A stretch of 64,000 bases of DNA from Rhodococcus sp. SBT000017 (GTDB lineage: Bacteria; Actinomycetota; Actinomycetes; Mycobacteriales; Mycobacteriaceae). Positions 1-7,672 of this stretch are shown here, in pieces (the stretch's first letter is position 1; each line of letters opens with the position of its first letter). Below the pieces are notes generated by a model. That model ran no database searches. It saw only the letters and a list, made by a program, of their open reading frames with translations, and was not told where the DNA came from. The stretch is taken from NCBI RefSeq assembly GCF_003688915.1, contig NZ_REFU01000001.1:3348001-3412000 (forward strand), written 5' to 3'. The position numbers and the translations under genes were made by a program.

Positions 1-791
1 AGCGGGTTGGCGGACTTGGATTCGACCACGACGAACGCGGCGAGCAGCGCGAGGCCGAGAGCGATGAAGGAGATGGTGGGTACCGTCGCCCAGCCGTCCT
101 CGGCTTCGGTGAAGCCGTAGACCAGCGAGGCCAGTCCGAGCGCGACGAGGATCGCTCCGGGCAGGTCGTAGCGGGTGTCGCCGTGTGCCTTGCTCTCCTT
201 GACCAGCGGGACTGCGGCGGCGATGGCAATGATGGCGACGGGGATGTTGACGAGCAGGCACCAGCGCCAGTTCGCGTACTCGGTGAGCACTCCGCCGAGG
301 AGCAGTCCGACGGCTGCGCCGCCACCGGCGATCGCGCCGAACACGCCGAATGCCTTGGCGCGCTCCTTGGTGTCGGTGAACGTTACCGTCAGGATGGCCA
401 GCGCTGCGGGTGCGAGCAGTGCAGCGAAGACGCCCTGACCTGCGCGTGCGATGAACAGCTGCCAGCCCTCTTGGGCGAGTCCGCCGACGGCGGAGGCAAC
501 GGCGAAGCCGGCCATGCCGACGATGAACGAGCGCTTGCGGCCCCAGTAGTCCGCGATTCGACCACCGAGCAGCAACAGCGCGCCGAACGCCAGCGCATAG
601 GCGGTGATCACCCAGGTGCGGCTGGTGTCGCTGATGCCGAGGTCGATCTGCGCCTGCGGTAGGGCGATGTTGACGATGGTGCCGTCCAGCACGATCGTGA
701 GCTGTGTGATGGCGACGATGCAGAGCACCAACCACCGGCGCTCGTAGTTCGGATTCGGATCCGACGCTTCGCGCTCGGAGACCTGCGACAT
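1..791 (-). CDS. MFS drug efflux transporter, DHA2/EmrB-QacA type (partial)
   Basis: Reading from an ATG at 791, the protein opens with MSQVSEREASDPNPNYERRW and continues through hydrophobic helices to the window edge, so the C-terminal part is missing. Helix 1 contains the LDGTIVNIALP stretch, and residues after it include GGRIADYWGRKR, the classic cytoplasmic loop 2-3 signature of major facilitator pumps. Both are typical of the 14-helix DHA2 drug:H+ antiporters. It exports small toxic compounds across the cytoplasmic membrane; the substrate cannot be read from sequence. It is divergent from a TetR regulator and its promoter carries a palindrome that overlaps the -35 box, so substrate-induced derepression is likely. 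About 263 residues are visible of a usual 450-550. Confidence 0.88.
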   Translation of the reverse strand, partial: MSQVSEREASDPNPNYERRWLVLCIVAITQLTIVLDGTIVNIALPQAQIDLGISDTSRTWVITAYALAFGALLLLGGRIADYWGRKRSFIVGMAGFAVASAVGGLAQEGWQLFIARAGQGVFAALLAPAALAILTVTFTDTKERAKAFGVFGAIAGGGAAVGLLLGGVLTEYANWRWCLLVNIPVAIIAIAAAVPLVKESKAHGDTRYDLPGAILVALGLASLVYGFTEAEDGWATVPTISFIALGLALLAAFVVVESKSANP

Positions 792-846
792 GTTTCTACC
801 CCACTCGTACTCGTTGATTCTCGGGCCCGAAAAATGTCCCGACGAA

Positions 847-890
847 AACGTAGGCGATGCGGCACCGAGTGTCAAACGAACTAGTTGGTT
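847..890 (-). promoter_or_regulatory. Promoter of the MFS gene with TetR-type operator palindrome
   Basis: On the minus strand TTGACA (875-870) and TACGTT (852-847) are separated by 17 bases, a good sigma-70-like promoter reading toward the MFS gene. A near-perfect 16-base palindrome, AACGAACTAGTTGGTT (875-890), overlaps the -35 box and lies 18 bases upstream of the tetR start. It pairs in 14 of 16 positions and is the natural candidate operator for the adjacent regulator. Assignment to that regulator is inferred from position. Confidence 0.55.
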
Positions 891-908
891 GGCGGTAGGG
901 TGGCCGAC

Positions 909-1475
909 ATGAAGCCAGACGCCAGCGCAACCCGCGCCCGCATCGTCGTCGCCGCACGCACAGAGTTCTCCGAGCACGGATTGGCCGGGGCACGGGTGGA
1001 TCGCATCGCGGTCTCGGCGAAAGCGAGCAAGGAACGCCTGTACGCGTACTTCGGAGACAAGGAAGCATTGTTCCGGGCCGTCGTGGAAGACGGGTTCGCG
1101 CGCTTTCTGGAGTCGGTTCCCTTCACCGTCGACGATCTCGGGGGATACGCCGCACGCGAGTATCTGCACCTCGCCGCGAACCCTCAGGAACACCGACTGC
1201 TGCTGTGGACGCAACTTCAAGGCGGTATGGCGGTCGCGGGTGCCGACGACATCCATGCGGTGATAGCCGAGCGACGACACGCCATGGCAGTTGCGCAGCA
1301 GGACGGCCTGATTTCCGACGCCTACACCGTCGACGACCTGTTCACCATGATCTTCGGCATCACCTCCGCGTGGATGACTGCGCCGGGCAGCGACTGCGGA
1401 CCCGTCGACGACACCGAACACCAGCGCCGGGCGTCGATCATCGAGGGCGCGGTGCGACGACTCTGCACTCCGTAG
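909..1475 (+). CDS. TetR family transcriptional regulator
   Basis: A 188-aa protein starting at the ATG at 909 (MKPDASATRARIVVAARTEF). The N-terminal helix-turn-helix is clear: residues about 10-55 include the turn VDRIAVSAKASKERLYAYFGDKEALF, matching the TetR_N pattern with the conserved YxYFGDKEAL recognition-helix end. The C-terminal half is a variable ligand-binding domain. In-frame codons upstream of 909 would only add a short tail over the presumed operator, so the ATG is preferred. It is divergent from the efflux pump at 1-791 and probably represses it and itself through the palindrome at 875-890. Confidence 0.85.
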   Translation: MKPDASATRARIVVAARTEFSEHGLAGARVDRIAVSAKASKERLYAYFGDKEALFRAVVEDGFARFLESVPFTVDDLGGYAAREYLHLAANPQEHRLLLWTQLQGGMAVAGADDIHAVIAERRHAMAVAQQDGLISDAYTVDDLFTMIFGITSAWMTAPGSDCGPVDDTEHQRRASIIEGAVRRLCTP

Positions 1476-1592
1476 CGTTGTCTATCACTCTCTAGTCTTC
1501 AGCCAAGAGTCATGAATAGTGGGGTAGCGGGCCGGTTTACTCGCAAACGCGCGCGCGTTCGTCACACGCGCGCGAATTCGACACCGATCCGT

Positions 1593-1630
1593 TGGCAATT
1601 CCGAACGCGTCTGACTATTCCGCGCGCGTC
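1593..1630. repeat. Two adjacent degenerate 19-bp repeats in a CpG-alternating intergenic stretch
   Basis: In the gap between the tetR end (1475) and the epimerase end (1639), two directly adjacent 19-base units, TGGCAATTCCGAACGCGTC (1593-1611) and TGACTATTCCGCGCGCGTC (1612-1630), match at 15 of 19 positions. Just upstream (about 1549-1576) lie two runs of alternating CG within ACGCGCGCGCG-like sequence. The stretch is non-coding and lies between convergent genes. Its function is unknown; it may be a repetitive intergenic element. Confidence 0.4.
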
Positions 1631-1638
1631 TGTCGAGT

Positions 1639-2610
1639 TCACCGACCCGCGAGAATTGCCGCCTCACGCTCGGCCGGGAGTCCGATGGGCGGCCGATCAC
1701 CCCTCATCGGCGTCCGCCTGTTCATCGATTGCAGCCACACCCACGTGTCTGCCACAGTCTCCTGAATCGGACGTGTCCGGAGCCCCGCGTCGAATGCCTT
1801 CGATACGTCGGATGCATGCAGCGAATCATGATCAGCCCCCGGCGGAATCCAGATCGGAAGCTCCGTCCACGGCCGCACACCTGCAGCGCCGAGGACATCC
1901 GGCTCCACCCAGCACAGGCGAGCATCGGACCGGGTGGCTTGGATGCAGGCCTGCAGAACGTCGCCGATCGTGGCATGACCTGGCCGGCTCACCACGTCGT
2001 ACGGTCCGCCGAGACCCCGCGCGGCTGCAGCCAGACTCCAGGCGACAAGATCGCGGGCATCGACGTACTGCAGTGCCAAGTCAGCGGGACCGGGCGCAAG
2101 CACATCGCCGGCGCGCTCGATTCTGTTCAGCCACCACGGAAGTCGGCCGATGTTCTCGTACGGCCCGAGAATCAGCCCGGCGCGGACCAGCAGCGCTCGA
2201 TCGCCGAAAGCCGCAACTGCCGCTCGCTCACCGCCCAACTTCTGCCGCGCATAGTCCTCGCCAGGCCCCTGCACCGTCGGCCAGGTCTCGGTCGATCCCG
2301 CTCGCGGCGCGTCGTACACCGACCGGCTCGAGACGTAGATGTAGCTGTCGACCCGTCCGGCGAGCATCGCCGCCGACTCCTCGACGACGCTCGGCTCCCA
2401 CGACCAGGTATCGAACACCATGTCCCACTGCCCCTTCCGCAGTGCATCGAGTCCGCCTGCGACTCGCCTGTCCCCGAGGAGTGGGGTTGCCCGCGGATTC
2501 GGACGAGAGTGTCCGCGGTTGAGGACCGTGACATCCCACTGCAGATCGAGAGCATGTTCGACGGCAATTCGCCCAACGAAGTCGCTGCCGCCGAGGACCA
2601 ATAGCTTCAT
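1639..2610 (-). CDS. NAD-dependent epimerase/dehydratase (SDR family)
   Basis: A 323-aa protein of the extended short-chain dehydrogenase type. It opens with MKLLVLGGSDFVGR, a Rossmann nucleotide-binding loop in which the usual GxxGxxG is reduced to GGSDFVG. A YARQK segment around residue 140 fits the YxxxK catalytic pair, preceded by the SSRSVYD strand that normally supplies the catalytic Ser. Such proteins oxidise/reduce or epimerise nucleotide-sugar-like substrates, or act as reductases; the substrate is not evident. It stands alone between a convergent tetR gene and a co-directional DUF72 gene 132 bases upstream, so no pathway can be inferred. Confidence 0.75.
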   Translation of the reverse strand: MKLLVLGGSDFVGRIAVEHALDLQWDVTVLNRGHSRPNPRATPLLGDRRVAGGLDALRKGQWDMVFDTWSWEPSVVEESAAMLAGRVDSYIYVSSRSVYDAPRAGSTETWPTVQGPGEDYARQKLGGERAAVAAFGDRALLVRAGLILGPYENIGRLPWWLNRIERAGDVLAPGPADLALQYVDARDLVAWSLAAAARGLGGPYDVVSRPGHATIGDVLQACIQATRSDARLCWVEPDVLGAAGVRPWTELPIWIPPGADHDSLHASDVSKAFDAGLRTRPIQETVADTWVWLQSMNRRTPMRGDRPPIGLPAEREAAILAGR

Positions 2611-2709
2611 GCACCCAGTGTGCCGGTGATCCGGTCCTCGTCGCCGTCGACCGGCCTGATCGGATCTCTGCTCACAGCAGCGCCCCGCGTCTCCATTGTG
2701 GTGCCTACT

Positions 2710-2735
2710 GCTCTCTACGGTAGAAATTAGAGAGC
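2710..2735 (-). terminator. Inverted repeat downstream of the DUF72 gene
   Basis: A perfect 7-base inverted repeat, GCTCTCT (2710-2716) and AGAGAGC (2729-2735), with a 12-base loop sits 8 bases after the stop codon of the DUF72 gene. No T tract follows on the minus strand, so it is at best a weak or Rho-assisted terminator. Confidence 0.4.
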
Positions 2736-2742
2736 CGAATAA

Positions 2743-3576
2743 TCATCTACCGATTCGCTCGATCAGTTTCATTGCATCGAAGGGTGCGTATCCTTTGATG
2801 TCGTTGTCGAAGTACACGTGGACGTCGCGGCCCGTGGCCGACCAGTCGGAGATCTTCGCGGCCCATCGATCGAGCGCCTCATCCGTGTAGCCGCTGGCAT
2901 ACAGCTCCTCGTCGCCGTGCAGGCGGGCGTACATGAAATCGGCTGTCGGAGTGTCGACGTACGGGTACTTGCCTGCGGTGTCGGCGACAACGAACGCAAT
3001 ATCGTTCTCTCGCAACAGGTGCACGGCCTCGTCGGTGGCGAAGCTCTGATGCCGGGCCTCCACACAGTGCCGCAGGACCCGAGACGACCCAGCCGGCAAC
3101 AACACTCGATCCTCGGCCAACTTGCCGTCGCGAGACTGGGCCAAAGTGACTGCATCAGAGACCGTCCGAGGCAACATGGCAAAGAAGTCCGACATCTTCT
3201 GCGCGTCGAACTCGAGGTTAGGGGGCAACTGCCACAGGAACGGTCCGAGCTTGTCGCCCAGCGTCAACACTCCGGTGGCGAAGAAGTTCGCGAGTGCCGC
3301 CTCGACGCCGACGAGCCGCTTGATGTGGGTGACGTAGCGACCACCTTTGATGGAGAACGCGAAGTCGTCCGGCGTCTCGTTGTACCACTTGGTGAAGCTC
3401 GACGGCTTCTGCATCGCATAGAACGTGCCGTTGATCTCGATCGAAGTCAGATGTTCCGATGCGTACCCGAGCTCCTTACGATGCGCCAGGCCCGCCGTAT
3501 AGAAATCTCCTCGCCACGGCGCGTACGTCCAACCGGAGATGCCGATCAGGACTCGGGGTCGATGCGACGCGGGCAT
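2743..3576 (-). CDS. DUF72 domain-containing protein
   Basis: A 277-aa protein read from the ATG at 3576 (MPASHRPRVLIGISGWTYAPW). The opening IGISGWTY.PWRGDFY pattern, the following EINGTFYAM strand and the late LHG and VYFDND segments are the hallmarks of the DUF72 (YecE-like) TIM-barrel family. Biochemical function is unknown; structures of the family show a barrel related to sugar-phosphate-acting enzymes. A 27-residue extension is open upstream but would overlap the divergent membrane-protein start at 3611, so the internal ATG next to the conserved motif is chosen. Confidence 0.82.
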   Translation of the reverse strand: MPASHRPRVLIGISGWTYAPWRGDFYTAGLAHRKELGYASEHLTSIEINGTFYAMQKPSSFTKWYNETPDDFAFSIKGGRYVTHIKRLVGVEAALANFFATGVLTLGDKLGPFLWQLPPNLEFDAQKMSDFFAMLPRTVSDAVTLAQSRDGKLAEDRVLLPAGSSRVLRHCVEARHQSFATDEAVHLLRENDIAFVVADTAGKYPYVDTPTADFMYARLHGDEELYASGYTDEALDRWAAKISDWSATGRDVHVYFDNDIKGYAPFDAMKLIERIGR

Positions 3577-3610
3577 GAGCAGACTGTAGACGGGCGGTAC
3601 CTTCGTATCC

Positions 3611-3997
3611 GTGCGATCCACCCCACGGCACGTCGATGCGTTGACGTATGTGTTCACGGCCGTATTCGCTTACGGCACGGTCGTTCATCTGGTGCAGCTC
3701 GTCGGCGGTGGATCAGATCCATATCCGGGGGTACCGGTAGCCATCGCGTGGTTCTTCGTCGCGCTCGTCGTCCTCGATCCGCTCGCGGCAGTTCTCATTG
3801 CTCGACGCAGACGTATCGGATTGGTGTTCGGCGCAGCGATCTTGCTTCTCGATGCGGCGGCCAACGCCGTCGTGAACTACCCGCCCCACGATCCGACGGA
3901 CGGAATAACGGCAGGTCGCGTCGGACAGGCCGTGGTCACTGCCTTGGCGGTGCTGTTGGTCTGCACAACTCCGCGACTGTGGCGCTGGTATCGGTGA
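3611..3997 (+). CDS. Small four-helix membrane protein, unknown function
   Basis: A 128-aa protein from a GTG at 3611. It has four hydrophobic stretches: about residues 11-32, 42-62, 67-88 and 105-122, separated by short polar loops, with a DPLAAVLIARRRR turn between helices 2 and 3. I do not recognise the family. It is divergent from the DUF72 gene (34 bases apart) and convergent with the response-regulator gene (12 bases apart), so it is probably transcribed alone. Coding is supported by the hydropathy pattern and by its tight fit between neighbours. Confidence 0.6.
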   Translation: MRSTPRHVDALTYVFTAVFAYGTVVHLVQLVGGGSDPYPGVPVAIAWFFVALVVLDPLAAVLIARRRRIGLVFGAAILLLDAAANAVVNYPPHDPTDGITAGRVGQAVVTALAVLLVCTTPRLWRWYR

Positions 3998-4009
3998 GCC
4001 CGGTGTCGA

Positions 4010-4672
4010 CTACGAAGCCGTGCCCGACGGCTGACCGAGATATTGCAGTACTGCCATCACTCGCCGATGGTTGGTATCCGACGGGGGTAGCCTCAACTTG
4101 CCGAAGATATTTCCCACGTGCTTCTCGATTGCTCTTTCCGAAACATGCAGGGATGCAGCAAGAGCCGCGTTGGTCAGTCCCTGCGCCATGAGGTCCAACA
4201 CTTCGCGTTCGCGCGCGGTCAGCGCATCCAATGTGCTCCGCTTTGCGCTGGACCCCACCCATTGAGCCACCACTTCCGGATCCAGCGCTGTCCCGCCGGC
4301 TGCGACCCGAACCAATGCGTCGACGAATTCACCGACGTCGGCGACGCGGTCCTTCAGCAGATAGCCGACCCCGGACGTACTGCCGGACAACAACTCTGCA
4401 GCGTATCGGGTTTCGACCCACTGGGAGAAGACCAGTACGCCCACGTCCGGATGGCGGCGTCGCAGATGTACTGCCGCAACGAGTCCTTCGTCGGTGAAGC
4501 TCGGCGGCATTCGCACGTCGATGATCGCGACGTCGGGCGCATACTCGTCGACTGCGGCCACCAGCGCCTCGGCATCACCCACCATCGCCGGCACCTCGTA
4601 TCCGCGATCGATCAGCAGCTGCACCAACCCGTCTCGTAGGATCACACTGTCCTCGGCAATGACCACCTTCAT
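4010..4672 (-). CDS. Two-component response regulator, NarL/FixJ (LuxR-type HTH)
   Basis: A 220-aa protein with an N-terminal receiver domain: MKVVIAEDSVILRDGL places the acidic pocket at residues 7-8, DVAIIDVRMPP carries the phospho-acceptor Asp near residue 52, and VLVFSQW and LLKDRV contain the conserved Ser/Thr and Lys. Residues about 148-205 form the LuxR DNA-binding domain, with LTAREREVLDLMAQG and the recognition helix LHVSERAIEKHVGNIFGKL. Its start overlaps the kinase stop by 4 bases (ATGA), so the two are translationally coupled and form one signalling pair. Targets may include the adjacent protease gene. Confidence 0.93.
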   Translation of the reverse strand: MKVVIAEDSVILRDGLVQLLIDRGYEVPAMVGDAEALVAAVDEYAPDVAIIDVRMPPSFTDEGLVAAVHLRRRHPDVGVLVFSQWVETRYAAELLSGSTSGVGYLLKDRVADVGEFVDALVRVAAGGTALDPEVVAQWVGSSAKRSTLDALTAREREVLDLMAQGLTNAALAASLHVSERAIEKHVGNIFGKLRLPPSDTNHRRVMAVLQYLGQPSGTAS

Positions 4673-5991
4673 GATCCGATTCCTCCAGACGTCACGGGCA
4701 GATGCACTTTCACGGCGGTGGGGCCACCTACCGGACTGTCCACATGCAGTGCTCCGTCGACGGATTCGACTCGAGCCTGCAAACCCTTCAGGCCGGTGCC
4801 GGCTCCGAGAACCGCACCACCGATTCCGTTGTCACGCAGGCTGATCACGACACTCGCTATGTCCGCGTGCGCATCGACCCACACCTGCGAAGCATGGGAG
4901 TGCTTGGCTGCGTTGGTCAACAGTTCGGCCACCGTGAAGTATGCGATGGTCTCGATGCTCGGAGCCGGACGGTGTGGCAACAGTACCGTCAGCTCGACCG
5001 GGATCGGGCTGCGCGAACACAGTGTCTGCAGGGCCGCTTCGAGTCCGAGATCGAGTGCGGGCGGGTGTATTCCGCGTACCACCTCTCGAAGCTCGACGAG
5101 CGCTTCCTTTGCGGTGCCGTGGGCAGCCGACACCAGTTCCGACGCGTCTTCGCCGCGTGCCAACTTCTCCTCCGCTCTCCCCAGCGCCATGGCCATGGTG
5201 ACAAGTCGAGCCTGTGTGCCGTCGTGTAGATCTCTCTCGACCCGTCGAAGAGTCGCAGTCGAATTGTCGACCACCTCCGCGCGGGACGTCTCCAGGTCCG
5301 AGACTCGCCGATCCTCGTCGGAGGCAGCGAGCAGCAATCCGGTCAGCGTGCGCTCCACCGCTGCCATCGCTCGAATCGGCCATGGCGCAATGAACAGCCC
5401 ACAGATTCCCAGCACGGCCACGGCCAACATCTGGGGCAGCGTGTCGAAATAGGTCTGATCGATCTGGATCAGGGATTGGCGGGCCACCCCGTCCGCGTCG
5501 TAGCTGACCGGCTTCACGACGGCCCACACCACAGGCGACACGACCAGAAAAGCCGAGATCACCGCGAACATGAGCACCACGAACACGTTGACCACCGACA
5601 GCAACGACTGGATGACGAGAAACAGCACCGCACGCCAGCCGACCCGATCGGTCAACCCGGCGGCGATGGACCCGGAGATTCCGCGAGCACGGAAGGGGGG
5701 AGGAGCAGCCACCGGAGTCGAGAGCATCGTCTCCGACAGCGCCCGGTAGGCCACACCCCAACTCCGCGCACCGACGATGACGGCGGCGATCAAGGGAATG
5801 CCGATCAGGACTATCACCAGGCTCAGCCCGAATACCGCGCCCAGGAACAGGTACGTCGCTCCGAGGAATCCCAGCATCGAACCGACGAGCAGATAGCCGC
5901 CCTCTCGCCACGTTCGCCTCGCGAACGGTGCCCGCAGAATCGCAGCAGCCACTCTGTCCTCCGTGTGTTCGATTCGTTCGTTGTTGGTCAT
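4669..5991 (-). CDS. Sensor histidine kinase, NarX/DegS (HisKA_3) type
   Basis: A 440-aa membrane kinase from the ATG at 5991 (MTNNERIEHTED). The N-terminal half has four membrane segments (two near residues 35-75, two near 110-200), resembling the putative sensor domain common in actinobacterial LuxR-system kinases. The phospho-acceptor helix is RRVERDLHDGTQARL with the His near residue 250, followed by a HATPase_c domain with AELLTNAAKHS (N box) and DNGIGGA (G1 box). Much longer upstream reading is open but runs into the divergent protease promoter; the chosen ATG fits family length. It phosphorylates the partner regulator encoded immediately downstream. Confidence 0.92.
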   Translation of the reverse strand: MTNNERIEHTEDRVAAAILRAPFARRTWREGGYLLVGSMLGFLGATYLFLGAVFGLSLVIVLIGIPLIAAVIVGARSWGVAYRALSETMLSTPVAAPPPFRARGISGSIAAGLTDRVGWRAVLFLVIQSLLSVVNVFVVLMFAVISAFLVVSPVVWAVVKPVSYDADGVARQSLIQIDQTYFDTLPQMLAVAVLGICGLFIAPWPIRAMAAVERTLTGLLLAASDEDRRVSDLETSRAEVVDNSTATLRRVERDLHDGTQARLVTMAMALGRAEEKLARGEDASELVSAAHGTAKEALVELREVVRGIHPPALDLGLEAALQTLCSRSPIPVELTVLLPHRPAPSIETIAYFTVAELLTNAAKHSHASQVWVDAHADIASVVISLRDNGIGGAVLGAGTGLKGLQARVESVDGALHVDSPVGGPTAVKVHLPVTSGGIGS

Positions 5992-6094
5992 TCCCGAAGT
6001 CTGTCGGCCGAAAGTCCCCGAATCGATGGTGGCAACCCGTGGATTCGTCGGTGTAGCTGGCACCACCATCGCCACCGGACCATAATCGGTTCCT

Positions 6095-7204
6095 ATGCGG
6101 TCGGGTGGACGAGCGGTGGTACTGACGCTGGTCGCTGCCGGTGTGTGGCTCTTCGCGACGCCGCAACTCGATCCCGGAACCGCAGACTTCGTCGCCGCGC
6201 CGGCACCCCTCGCACCGGCAGCTCCCGTCGTCGAACCGCCACCGTTGACGCCCGAGGAGCTCGCGGCTCGCGTCGATCCCACCGTCGTCACCCTCTCGGC
6301 GTCCGCAGGATTCTCCGGGGTCGCCGGCACCGGCTTCGTCGTCGCCCCCGACGGAATCGTGCTCACCAACTTCCACGTCGTCGAGAACGCCACCGAGATC
6401 AGCGCAGTGCACATGGGCAACGGACTGATCTACGACGCCACCGTGTTGGGTTACGACAAGTCCCGTGACGTGGCAGTCGTGCAGTTGATCACCGCGGCCG
6501 ACCTGCCGGTGGTCGAGCTTGCTCCGGACCCACTTCCCGAGGTGGGTGATGCGGTGACCGCCGTCGGGAATGCCTCGGGTGCGGGGGTATTGGTGCCTGC
6601 CCCGGGGGCGGTGACCGCCCTCGATCAGCAGGTGCGTACTCGCAGTTCGGTGGACGGCTCAGGAAATACGTTGGAGCGAATGATTCGCGTCGACGCCGAT
6701 GTGCGATCGGGGGATTCGGGCGGGCCTCTCTTCGACGCCTGGGGCCGTGTGGTGGGAGTGAACACCGCGGGATTGTCCGACGAGGCGCGCAACGGAACCG
6801 AGTTCTCACCCCCACAGGCGCCCGAGGCGTACGCCGTCCCCATCTCAGAGGCGGTCGCGGTGCTCGATCAGGTGGTCGCCGGCCAGTCCGGTGGCACCGT
6901 ACACGTGGGCCCCACACCGAATTTCGGGGTCTCGGTGCGTGATGTGTCGGTCTTCGAGAACAAGCCGGCGATCGGGGCGGCCGTGGCATCGGTGACGTTC
7001 GATTCCCCGGCGGAGGTCCTGGGATTGTCGGCGGGGGACGTGATCGTGACGTTCGACGGCAGGGAGATCGAATCCTCATCGGACCTATCGGAGGCGCTGC
7101 TCGGACGTCGCCCGGGTGATTCCGCCGTCGTCGATTGGGTCGATGACACAGGCGTAACCAGCTCCGGCACAATCACTCTCGCCCCGGGAATGCCGACTGC
7201 ATGA
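6095..7204 (+). CDS. Secreted or membrane-anchored trypsin-like serine protease with PDZ domain (HtrA-like)
   Basis: A 369-aa protein with an N-terminal hydrophobic segment (residues about 6-22) ending near ATPQL, so exported or anchored, followed by an Ala/Pro-rich linker. The protease domain carries a complete triad: His94 in TNFHVV, Asp125 in SRDVAVV and Ser208 in RSGDSGGP. A C-terminal PDZ domain (about 275-365) has the SPAEVLGLSAGDVIVTFDG carboxylate-binding loop. This layout is that of DegP/HtrA and actinobacterial PepD/MarP-type envelope quality-control proteases. It is divergent from the kinase gene (103 bases between starts), suggesting it could be an output of that envelope-sensing system. 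Confidence 0.88.
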   Translation: MRSGGRAVVLTLVAAGVWLFATPQLDPGTADFVAAPAPLAPAAPVVEPPPLTPEELAARVDPTVVTLSASAGFSGVAGTGFVVAPDGIVLTNFHVVENATEISAVHMGNGLIYDATVLGYDKSRDVAVVQLITAADLPVVELAPDPLPEVGDAVTAVGNASGAGVLVPAPGAVTALDQQVRTRSSVDGSGNTLERMIRVDADVRSGDSGGPLFDAWGRVVGVNTAGLSDEARNGTEFSPPQAPEAYAVPISEAVAVLDQVVAGQSGGTVHVGPTPNFGVSVRDVSVFENKPAIGAAVASVTFDSPAEVLGLSAGDVIVTFDGREIESSSDLSEALLGRRPGDSAVVDWVDDTGVTSSGTITLAPGMPTA

Positions 7205-7207
7205 AGG

Positions 7208-7621
7208 TCAGTCCTGCAGCACCGACAACACATTGCCCGCCGGGTCGGTGAACCAGGCGATCAGCGGGCCGCCGTGTCGAAAGATTCCCTTCTCGTCGGT
7301 TCCCATGGCAGGAGTGGAGCCTGCGGAACGACGCTGTATGTCCGGATATTGCTCGAACACAACACCTTTGGCGATCAAGGAGTCGACTGCGCTCTCGATA
7401 TCGGCAACCGGGAAGTTCAGGATGGTGTACTGCGCGGGCACATGTTCCGGACGCGGATAGATCAGCACGATCGCCCCGGACCCCAGGTGCAGCTCGAGCA
7501 TGCCCATCTCGTTCTCGGTCACCGTCAGACCGAGTGTCTCGGCGTAGAACGTGCGCGCCGTCTGCAGGTCGTCGACGCCGAATCCTGAGAACGGCTGCCT
7601 GGTCAGCTCCATGATTGTCAT
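7208..7621 (-). CDS. VOC family (glyoxalase/bleomycin-resistance-like) protein
   Basis: A 137-aa protein from the ATG at 7621 (MTIMELTRQPFSGFGVDDL). It shows two halves typical of the vicinal-oxygen-chelate fold: an N-terminal FGVDDLQTARTFYAETLGLTV followed by ELHLGSG, and a C-terminal INFPVADIESAVD-like segment ending in WFTDPAGNVLSVLQD. VOC proteins bind metal and act as isomerases, dioxygenases or drug-binding resistance proteins; the substrate here is unknown. An ATG three codons further in is an alternative start. Long in-frame reading upstream of 7621 is antisense to the neighbouring oxidoreductase and is not used. Confidence 0.8.
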   Translation of the reverse strand: MTIMELTRQPFSGFGVDDLQTARTFYAETLGLTVTENEMGMLELHLGSGAIVLIYPRPEHVPAQYTILNFPVADIESAVDSLIAKGVVFEQYPDIQRRSAGSTPAMGTDEKGIFRHGGPLIAWFTDPAGNVLSVLQD

Positions 7622-7672
7622 GGTCGAATTATTGCGCTCTCGCAGGTGCCGCGGGCCGATATCTTCAGTAGC

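Noticed and set aside
4832..6412. Long antisense reading frames over the histidine kinase and protease genes
   Set aside because: They are Arg/Gly-rich, lack any domain pattern, and mirror the high-GC coding of real genes with clear catalytic motifs on the other strand or frame.
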